A DNA stretch of 64,000 nt from Rheinheimera baltica DSM 14885. Its GTDB lineage: Bacteria > Pseudomonadota > Gammaproteobacteria > Enterobacterales > Alteromonadaceae. Both the position numbers and the translations under genes were made by a program. Below, piece after piece: positions 58,801 to 64,000 of this stretch. The notes below the pieces were generated by a model that was not told the origin of the DNA, made no database searches, and saw only the letters and a program-made list of their open reading frames with translations. The first letter of the stretch is position 1. Each line of letters begins with the position of its first letter. The stretch is from positions 1 through 64,000 of the forward strand of contig NZ_AUDG01000002.1 of the NCBI RefSeq assembly GCF_000425345.1. Direction: 5' to 3'.

Positions 58801-59236
58801 GTTCAATGATGGCGTAACTACGCGGCCCTAAACCGGTACCTAGGAAGATGTCGGTAATGTCACGCCGACGGCATTTGCTGCCATTGAGATAGTAATTAGA
58901 TTGCGCCTCGCGGGTAACAATACGCTTAATAGAAATTTCACTACGATCGGCCATGCCGCCTGCCAGCCGTCCCTTAGTGTTTTCAAACATCAGTTCAACA
59001 GAGGCTTGCGACACCGGCTTACGTTGTGATGAGCCATTGAAAATAACGTCGGTCATCGCATCGCCACGCAGATTTTTAGCTGAGCTTTCGCCCAGCACCC
59101 AGCGCACGGCATCAATGACGTTTGATTTGCCACAGCCGTTGGGGCCAACAACCGCGGTCATTTGCTGTGGAAACGGTACGCTGGTACTGTCAACAAACGA
59201 CTTAAAGCCAGACAGTTTAATGTGTTTTAAGCGCAT
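55820..59236 (-). CDS. smc: Chromosome segregation ATPase SMC
   Basis: A 1,138-residue SMC protein. Walker A is AVVGPNGCGKSNVIDAVRW near residue 28, the C-terminal signature is LLSGGEKALTALSLVFSIF near 1,040, and Walker B is FCMLDEVDAPLDDANV. A hinge region lies near 495-625, starting VGLVLGQLQHARIEADMPST. Both coiled-coil arms are unusually rich in Gln and Leu, with long CAG/CAA runs, giving low-complexity DNA. It forms a ring with ScpA and ScpB for chromosome compaction. No mukB is seen here. It is upstream of zipA. Confidence 0.95.
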   Translation of the reverse strand: MRLKHIKLSGFKSFVDSTSVPFPQQMTAVVGPNGCGKSNVIDAVRWVLGESSAKNLRGDAMTDVIFNGSSQRKPVSQASVELMFENTKGRLAGGMADRSEISIKRIVTREAQSNYYLNGSKCRRRDITDIFLGTGLGPRSYAIIEQGMISRLIESKPQELRVFIEEAAGISKYKERRRETENRIKHTRENLDRLADVREELGKNIEKLKRQASAAQRYKELKAQERKLKAQLTSIKWLYYSTKLSALDQQLQQRLTELEKYQSQELGDQRVLLELKQQAQDSRAELERVQATFYQLGSSISRLEQQILSQRQHQQTLSAQLQTAKTTLAQAQHYMQAELDQQQELSQQLEQDEPEQALVEELLAELSEQLQLMEDQQQAQLHAQQQWQQQQFRLQQQQQQAQLKQQNIQQQLRQYTQAQQQLEHELTELAIVPLQQQLAQLTSNYADLQQQLSLAQQQCDTARQQLQHSEALCQPLREQQQHLSNELLLLEREQQRLQQLQQQQTGQQLLAQLKVKTGWANAVGLVLGQLQHARIEADMPSTIGSVVCTNTATPVPGSLSEVIVEGIYPECFNHIMLCPSIEQAQAQRLQMPGTNTAQSFITPQGYWLGSNWALQAGAEQQDNYLARTERLSELAQEQETQQSALTALQTQLSAELLLQQQAETALQQTLQQASTLERQAQQLHTTVLLHQQELQQAEKQQVKLQAAIEQYALQQAEAEEMLLQLEIELESALDALMQHETEQVDLNRASGQQQLQLQQLKAQYEQKRTLLQQLMTQVKLTAQQLTSVQQNIKRAQAQQQQLQEQVQQITLQLEQDDAPEILLQEQLQQALLERQDAEQLMVTQQETVAAVEQRIRELEQGQHGVLQVVNKKRSEIEDLRLDSEGYRVRANNMLELLREQQVNMKDILAELPADAEEALWQQQLDKTVEAVGRLGPINLAAIEEYEQQAERKQYLDAQNDDLTSAMDTLETAIRKIDKETRQKFKETFEQVNDGLKTLFPKVFGGGSAYLALTEDDMLETGVTIMARPPGKKNSTIHLLSGGEKALTALSLVFSIFRLNPAPFCMLDEVDAPLDDANVGRFCNLVREMSETVQFIYISHNKIAMEMAAQLMGVTMQEPGVSRVVAVDVDDAVKMAAAS

Positions 59237-59311
59237 CAGTGCAACATAGAATTATAATTTTATTGCCTGTAGCCGAATGTATCAGCGCCTTGCGTTGCTG
59301 TCACGGAATAA

Positions 59312-59929
59312 TCAATCACTTTTGTGACCAATCAAGGTCTTACGCCGCCAGCGCTGGGCTTTCTCTACTACGGTGTGTTGTACCACCTTGCGGTTTTTTT
59401 TAGCAAACACCACTACCGGACGCGACACCAACAGATTATTAGGGTAAATCACTTGCTCATTATCTTTGGTACGCAGTACGGTGCTAAATAAGTTAATTTC
59501 TACTATTCGCCCTTCCAGGTAATTGCCGCCATCAATAACCCGCACTTCCATCCCCTCGGCAAAGGCTTTTTGCCCCAGCAGAATAAAAAAAGCGGTGATA
59601 TTACTCAGTAAACTCCAGGCAGCAAACAGCGCCACGCCAATAACGGCAATCATAGAGGATGCCAACACCAGCAAGCCGCGAATATCGACGCCCCACACTA
59701 CGCTAAGCACCACCACCAGCAACAAAGCCAGTAATATATGTGTAACCACCTGTGCACGCTTATGCAAATCGGCCTTAAGTCTGCTGCGTGAGACAACCGT
59801 TGCCAATAAAGGCGCTAACCGACGGCTGATCATAAAATACAGCGACACGGCGAACACACTAATAAGAATTTGCACGGTAGTTGGACTAAAGTGCTGCATA
59901 AACTGCTGAAAATATTGTGAAAATGACAA
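59312..59929 (-). CDS. Small mechanosensitive channel, MscS family
   Basis: A 205-residue protein. Three membrane segments lie at about 15-35, 62-85 and 88-120, the last being the pore-like helix (VIGVALFAAWSLLSNITAFF). A cytosolic beta domain follows with GMEVRVIDGGNYLEGRIVEI and IYPNNLLVSRPV. It is shorter than E. coli MscS (286 residues), lacking most of the C-terminal vestibule. It should release solutes on osmotic downshift. A similar small MscS-like protein is often near smc or ycgN in relatives, as I recall. Confidence 0.85.
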   Translation of the reverse strand: MSFSQYFQQFMQHFSPTTVQILISVFAVSLYFMISRRLAPLLATVVSRSRLKADLHKRAQVVTHILLALLLVVVLSVVWGVDIRGLLVLASSMIAVIGVALFAAWSLLSNITAFFILLGQKAFAEGMEVRVIDGGNYLEGRIVEINLFSTVLRTKDNEQVIYPNNLLVSRPVVVFAKKNRKVVQHTVVEKAQRWRRKTLIGHKSD

Positions 59930-59956
59930 GATAATATCCCCAGGTACGGGTAAAGG

Positions 59957-60451
59957 TTAATCCAGATCGTTTAGTGGCCAGCGAACAATAAAATCTTCAA
60001 AGTCATCTAAGTTCACATCCAACTCTGAAATGGTTTTATTTCGCACCGACATCTGCTTTTTATGCATCAGACTTTTTTTGCCATCGTTTAGCAACGGGTG
60101 CCACTGCGGCAAACCACGCCCTTCATGTAAACGCCGATAGGCACAGCTGGTAGGCATAAAGAAAATGTCTTTTAAATTCTCTTTTGTCAGCGCGATGCAA
60201 TCGGGTACTAACACGGTGCGCTGGCTATATTCAGTACATTCACATTTATGGCTGTTAAGGTAACGACAGGCAATATTGGTGAAATGCACCTGTTCATCCT
60301 GATGCAACACCGCCGTTGGCCCTTCTTCTTCCTCATCGTCAATAAACTTATTTAAGCAGCATTTAGCGCAACCATCACACAGCGCTTCCCACTCTTCTTT
60401 GTTCATTTCATCCAGTGATTTGGTTTCCCAATAACGTTCTGCTAACGCCAT
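59957..60451 (-). CDS. ycgN: YcgN-family cysteine-cluster protein (UPF0260)
   Basis: A 164-residue protein with a dense Cys cluster: ALCDGCAKCCLNKFI near residue 23, then ACRYLNSHKCECTEY and VPDCIAL. The pattern suggests binding of zinc or an iron-sulfur cluster, as in the YkgJ/YcgN group. The biochemical role is unknown. It is followed two bases upstream by ycgM, so the ycgM-ycgN pair is an operon, as in the minCDE neighbourhood of E. coli. Confidence 0.9.
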   Translation of the reverse strand: MALAERYWETKSLDEMNKEEWEALCDGCAKCCLNKFIDDEEEEGPTAVLHQDEQVHFTNIACRYLNSHKCECTEYSQRTVLVPDCIALTKENLKDIFFMPTSCAYRRLHEGRGLPQWHPLLNDGKKSLMHKKQMSVRNKTISELDVNLDDFEDFIVRWPLNDLD

Positions 60452-60453
60452 GC

Positions 60454-61116
60454 TTAGTGTACCTTGCTGTTAACGGTGAGAAGATTAGCCAACTGCAGTT
60501 GCAACTCGTCACCAGAATGTAATGGCCCTACGCCCGCGGGCGTGCCGGTAAGTATTATGTCGCCAGGCAGTAGGGTAAAATGCTGGCTCATTTCGCTAAT
60601 AAGCTGGTAAACGGGGCGAATCATAAGCATTGTATTCGCTTGCTGCCGTGCTTCGCCATTCACCCGTAAGCTAAAATCCAGCTGCTGAGGGTCGCTTACC
60701 TGGGCTTTGGCAACAAAACCGCCAACCGGGCAGGCGTTGTCAAAGCCTTTAGCTATTTCCCATGGCCGGCCTAATTGTTTCAGCTTGGCCTGCACATCAC
60801 GCAAGGTTAAATCCAGCGCTAAGCTGTAGCCCCAAATAGCGTCTATCACGGTTGCGATATCAGCATTTTTAAGTGGTTTAGCAATCAGCACAGCCAATTC
60901 AGTTTCATTATGCACCGCACCTTGCTGCTGCGGGATTGTGATACCAGGTTGTAAGGCACACAATGCCGTAGACGGTTTTATAAAAAACAGCGCTTCTGGT
61001 GCTGTTTTACTTTGCATTTCAGCAATGTGGTCTTGATAATTTTGGCCGATACACACCACTTTACCTTGGGGCAGGTCGATAACATTGCCCTGCACATCCA
61101 GGTGTTGATAGTTCAT
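60454..61116 (-). CDS. ycgM: Fumarylacetoacetate hydrolase-family protein YcgM
   Basis: A 220-residue FAH-fold enzyme. The metal-binding acid pair appears in HNETELAVLIAKPLK, the mid-segment is GYSLALDLTLRDVQAKLK, and the C-terminal loop LTGTPAGVGPLHSGDEL is typical. The family includes acylpyruvases and oxaloacetate-acting enzymes, and the true substrate is not decided by sequence. It lies two bases from both neighbours on the minus strand. Confidence 0.9.
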   Translation of the reverse strand: MNYQHLDVQGNVIDLPQGKVVCIGQNYQDHIAEMQSKTAPEALFFIKPSTALCALQPGITIPQQQGAVHNETELAVLIAKPLKNADIATVIDAIWGYSLALDLTLRDVQAKLKQLGRPWEIAKGFDNACPVGGFVAKAQVSDPQQLDFSLRVNGEARQQANTMLMIRPVYQLISEMSQHFTLLPGDIILTGTPAGVGPLHSGDELQLQLANLLTVNSKVH

Positions 61117-61118
61117 GC

Positions 61119-62138
61119 TTATTGCTCCGCCGCTACGATAAGATCAGCCAAATACCCCACACTGGTAACAAAGTAATATGAACGGTTCCAATGCATAAGT
61201 GCTTTGTAATTGTCGTAAGCTAAAAAGGCCCGGCCGCCTTCACCATCGGGTAGTATCAGTGCCGCGGTAAGATCACGTTTGGGTAACGCCGTATTATTAA
61301 GCCGCTTTACTCCCAATGCCTGCCAATCGGCCAGACTGCGTTCAGACTGCGCCCAACGGCCCAGCCATTCGCCGCGCGCCAGACTGCCGCGGGCTATAGC
61401 ATGGCTACTGTCAAACGCCTCTGGCAGCAACACTTCACGGCCCCAGGTTTTATTACTGTCCCAGCCTTGTTGCTTTAAATAGTTGGCAACAGAGGCGAAC
61501 ACATCTAACTGATTGGTCCAAATGTCTTTTTTACCGTCACCGTCACCATCTTGCGCATACGCCATAAACGAGCTGGGCATAAACTGGCTTTGGCCCATAG
61601 CACCGGCCCAGGACCCTTTCATATCATCCAGCACAATGTGTCCCTGCGCTAAAATATCCAGAGCATGAAAAAACTCAGCTTTAAAAAATGTTTCGCGTCG
61701 GCCTTCATAGGCCAGCGTTGCCAGAGCTGATGGCACTGAATACCCGCCCATAATACGGCCGAAGCTACTTTCCAGCCCCCACAACGCCACAATAAACCGC
61801 GGCTGCACACCATATTTTTCGCCAATGATTTTCAGCTCAGGCAAATACTGCTGATACCGCTCACGGGCCATTTTTATGCGGGTTTCGCTAACGCGTTTAG
61901 GTAAATAGGTGCTTAGGGTTTCAACAAACTCTGGCTGCGATTTATCAGCGCTAACAATGCGCTCATGGAACGTTAGCGAAGCAAACACAGCGTCTACCAA
62001 CTCGGTGGTATAGCCCTTATTTAACGCCTCTTGTTTTAAGGTTGCGGCGTAATCGGCAAAACTGGGTTTTACATCATCGGCAGAAGCAGACAGACTCAAT
62101 ACCGCTACCACAGTAATAGATAAAAGCTTTCTAAACAT
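61119..62138 (-). CDS. Lytic murein transglycosylase, MltB-type
   Basis: A 339-residue exported enzyme. The signal peptide is LLSITVVAVLSLSASADD, with no lipobox Cys, so it is periplasmic rather than lipid-anchored. The catalytic Glu lies in ALWGLESSFGRIMGGYS near residue 128, and the substrate motif is MGQSQFMPSSFMAYAQDGDG. It cleaves peptidoglycan between MurNAc and GlcNAc, forming 1,6-anhydroMurNAc. No peptidoglycan-binding domain is appended. It is upstream of ycgM on the same strand. Confidence 0.9.
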   Translation of the reverse strand: MFRKLLSITVVAVLSLSASADDVKPSFADYAATLKQEALNKGYTTELVDAVFASLTFHERIVSADKSQPEFVETLSTYLPKRVSETRIKMARERYQQYLPELKIIGEKYGVQPRFIVALWGLESSFGRIMGGYSVPSALATLAYEGRRETFFKAEFFHALDILAQGHIVLDDMKGSWAGAMGQSQFMPSSFMAYAQDGDGDGKKDIWTNQLDVFASVANYLKQQGWDSNKTWGREVLLPEAFDSSHAIARGSLARGEWLGRWAQSERSLADWQALGVKRLNNTALPKRDLTAALILPDGEGGRAFLAYDNYKALMHWNRSYYFVTSVGYLADLIVAAEQ

Positions 62139-62165
62139 ATTAAGGCCCGTTGAATTAACTAATGA

Positions 62166-62435
62166 TTAGCGCGATTGCGCTTTATGCTGCGCCAGTAAAT
62201 TTTCTACCGGAGGTGGCAGTTGCAAATAGTACCCTTGCTGCGTTAACTGTTGCTTTACCTTATCGATATCCGCCAAGGCTAAATGTTCCCGCTTGGCTAA
62301 ATTAAGTAGCGTAACCAACACTGGCGAGCCAAAGGTGTTAAGCAAAGCATCAGGCACAGCCGAGAAGTCATCCCGCTGCTTAACATAAAGAAAGGTGCCC
62401 TCTTTTTTCAGACTTTTATATACCGCACACAGCAT
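62166..62435 (-). CDS. ycgL: YcgL-domain protein
   Basis: An 89-residue protein opening LCAVYKSLKKEGTFLYV and carrying DFSAVPDALLNTFG, the UPF0745/YcgL pattern. A small globular protein of unknown role, normally divergent from minC in gammaproteobacteria, as here. Its start at 62435 faces the minC promoter region. Confidence 0.9.
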   Translation of the reverse strand: MLCAVYKSLKKEGTFLYVKQRDDFSAVPDALLNTFGSPVLVTLLNLAKREHLALADIDKVKQQLTQQGYYLQLPPPVENLLAQHKAQSR

Positions 62436-62599
62436 CGAATAAAACCACGCCTCAACCTTGCTTAACGAAGGCCTAAACTATAACATGAAGCCTTGTTATT
62501 GCGTACCCGCCAACCCGCGGCAAAGCAAATAAATGCGTGGCCTGGCACTGCCAAAGCCGCAGTAGCGACAAATTATAATAAGTGCGCAAAGAAGAAGTT

Positions 62600-63328
62600 A
62601 TGTCAGAACAAACTTTGGAATTAAAAGGCAGTCTCTTTCCTTTATCGGTACTCTCGTGCCCGGATCTTAGTGTCGCGGCGTTACAACAGCAGTTAAGCCA
62701 GAAGCTATCGCAAGCGCCAGCGTTTTTTTATCAGGCCCCTATTATTCTTAACCTAACCGGTTGCCAACAAACACCTGATTTTATTGCAATAAAAACGCTT
62801 TTTGTTGAGTTAAACCTGGTGTTAGTGGGCGTATGTGGCGCCAGTAATGAAATTAAACAGCAGGCGCAACAGGCGGGTTTAGCAGCATTACAGCTGGGTA
62901 AAGATAGTAAAGCCGTTAAAACGGTGGACACGACAGCAGCAGAAAATAGCAATGCCACACGCCAAACTACTGTGGTAACTAATAATGTGTCGGTACCCAT
63001 GGATACCAAAATTGTTGAGCAAACCGTGCGCTCTGGCCAACAGGTTTATGCCAAAGGCACAGATTTGGTTATAAAGGGCACCGTGGGCGCCGGCGCCGAA
63101 GTGATTGCCGATGGCAATATTCATATTTATGGTACCTTGCGTGGCAAAGCCATTGCCGGGGCCAGCGGTGACACCAGCAAACGTATTTTTTGTAACAATC
63201 TACAAGCAGAGCTTGTGTCTATTGCCGGTAATTACTGGCTTAGCGAAAGCCTGCAAGGCGAGTTTTGGAGCAAGGCAGCCTGCGTTAAATTGCAGGACGA
63301 CCAATTGGTATTAGCAGATTTAGTATAA
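62600..63328 (+). CDS. minC: Septum site-determining protein MinC
   Basis: About 242 residues. The N-terminal FtsZ-inhibiting domain (about 1-105) starts LELKGSLFPLSVL. The C-terminal beta-helix MinD-binding domain has VRSGQQVYAKGTDLVIKGTV and GAGAEVIADGNIHIYGTLRG. It blocks FtsZ assembly near the poles. I chose ATG 62600; a GTG at 62582 would add six residues. It is ten bases upstream of minD. Confidence 0.95.
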   Translation: MSEQTLELKGSLFPLSVLSCPDLSVAALQQQLSQKLSQAPAFFYQAPIILNLTGCQQTPDFIAIKTLFVELNLVLVGVCGASNEIKQQAQQAGLAALQLGKDSKAVKTVDTTAAENSNATRQTTVVTNNVSVPMDTKIVEQTVRSGQQVYAKGTDLVIKGTVGAGAEVIADGNIHIYGTLRGKAIAGASGDTSKRIFCNNLQAELVSIAGNYWLSESLQGEFWSKAACVKLQDDQLVLADLV

Positions 63329-63338
63329 GGAATGTTTG

Positions 63339-64000
63339 ATGGCAAAAATTATTGTTGTCACCTCAGGAAAAGGGGGGGTGGGTAAAACCACGTCCAGCGC
63401 AGCAATTGGTACCGGGCTGGCATTAAAAGGCCATAAAACCGTAATTATCGATTTTGACATCGGCTTACGTAACCTGGACCTGATTATGGGCTGTGAACGG
63501 CGGGTAGTTTACGACTTTGTAAACGTGATTAATGGCGAAGCGAATCTCAAACAAACATTAATAAAAGATAAGCGCACCGATAATCTGTTTATTTTGCCTG
63601 CGTCGCAAACCCGCGATAAAGACGCCCTGACAAAAGAAGGCGTAGAGCGCGTATTAAACGAGCTGGCGAAAGATTTTGATTTTATATTGTGTGACTCACC
63701 CGCTGGTATCGAAGCCGGTGCCATGATGGCACTGTACTTTGCCGACGAAGCTGTGGTGGTGACCAACCCGGAAGTGTCATCTGTACGCGACTCAGACCGT
63801 ATTTTAGGTATGTTGTCCAGTAAATCACGTCGTGCCGAAAATGGCCAGGATGCGATTAAAGAGCACTTGCTATTAACCCGCTACAACCCGGAGCGGGTTG
63901 AAAAAGGTGAAATGCTCAGTGTTGAAGACGTAAAAGAAATTTTATCAATAGACCTGCTCGGCGTTATTCCTGAATCTCAAGCCGTGCTGAATGCCTCAAA
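63339..64000 (+). CDS. minD: Septum site-determining ATPase MinD (3' end beyond window)
   Basis: The first 220 residues of MinD (about 270 expected) from ATG 63339, with AAGGA seven bases upstream. The deviant Walker A is VTSGKGGVGKTTSSAAIGTG, followed by VIIDFDIGLRNLDLIMGCE and FILCDSPAGIEAGAMMA. It binds the membrane as an ATP dimer, recruits MinC and oscillates with MinE. The frame is open at the window edge; minE presumably follows. Confidence 0.96.
   Translation, partial: MAKIIVVTSGKGGVGKTTSSAAIGTGLALKGHKTVIIDFDIGLRNLDLIMGCERRVVYDFVNVINGEANLKQTLIKDKRTDNLFILPASQTRDKDALTKEGVERVLNELAKDFDFILCDSPAGIEAGAMMALYFADEAVVVTNPEVSSVRDSDRILGMLSSKSRRAENGQDAIKEHLLLTRYNPERVEKGEMLSVEDVKEILSIDLLGVIPESQAVLNAS

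Overview
The window looks like chromosomal DNA of an aerobic, heterotrophic gammaproteobacterium of the Alteromonadales/Chromatiales type (Rheinheimera, Arsukibacterium or Alishewanella-like). This is inferred from the smc-zipA-ligA and ycgL/ycgN/minCD neighbourhoods, a MerR-type LiuR controlling leucine degradation, and the protein families seen. No rRNA or species marker is present, so the genus is a guess.

Layout. 1-343: the end of an IS21-family element (5' part of istA and five tandem 23-bp end repeats). 0.5-5.9 kb: a membrane GGDEF/EAL protein, a DASS/SLC13 anion transporter and an ABC exporter. 6-14.4 kb: a Wzx/Wzy-type surface polysaccharide cluster in two divergent arms. 14.5-25.7 kb: a receiver-TPR protein, a repeat-containing lipoprotein, an unrecognised 1,320-residue coiled-coil protein with a 73-residue companion, a Tat-exported DUF839 protein and a secreted SnoaL/NTF2-like protein. 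25.8-43.6 kb: back-to-back valine (minus) and leucine (plus) catabolic operons, with liuR and two candidate LiuR sites in the divergent promoter region. 43.7-44.7 kb: a RES-Xre toxin-antitoxin pair. 44.7-49.6 kb: a hydroxyacid reductase, glutathione peroxidase, LdhA-like dehydrogenase, DUF481 outer-membrane protein and gltX. 49.7-50.2 kb: a tRNA-Val cluster of two intact genes and one broken one. 50.3-51.9 kb: a second receiver-TPR protein whose phospho-acceptor Asp is Ala. 51.9-64 kb: ligA, zipA, smc, mscS, ycgN, ycgM, a lytic transglycosylase, ycgL, minC and the start of minD.

How the genes fit. The catabolic block covers isobutyryl-CoA to propionyl-CoA (valine) and isovaleryl-CoA to acetoacetate plus acetyl-CoA (leucine). 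A CoA-transferase and a thiolase finish acetoacetate. The branched-chain ketoacid dehydrogenase is not in the window. Most of the larger gaps in this block hold structured intergenic repeats of two families, R1 and R2, that I did not see elsewhere in the window. R2 copies keep an invariant GGGAG loop while their stem bases change in compensating pairs, which is the strongest unexplained signal here. The other main candidates are the 1,320-residue protein unit, the pseudo-receiver paralogue, and the interrupted tRNA-Val gene that holds an 18-codon reading frame.
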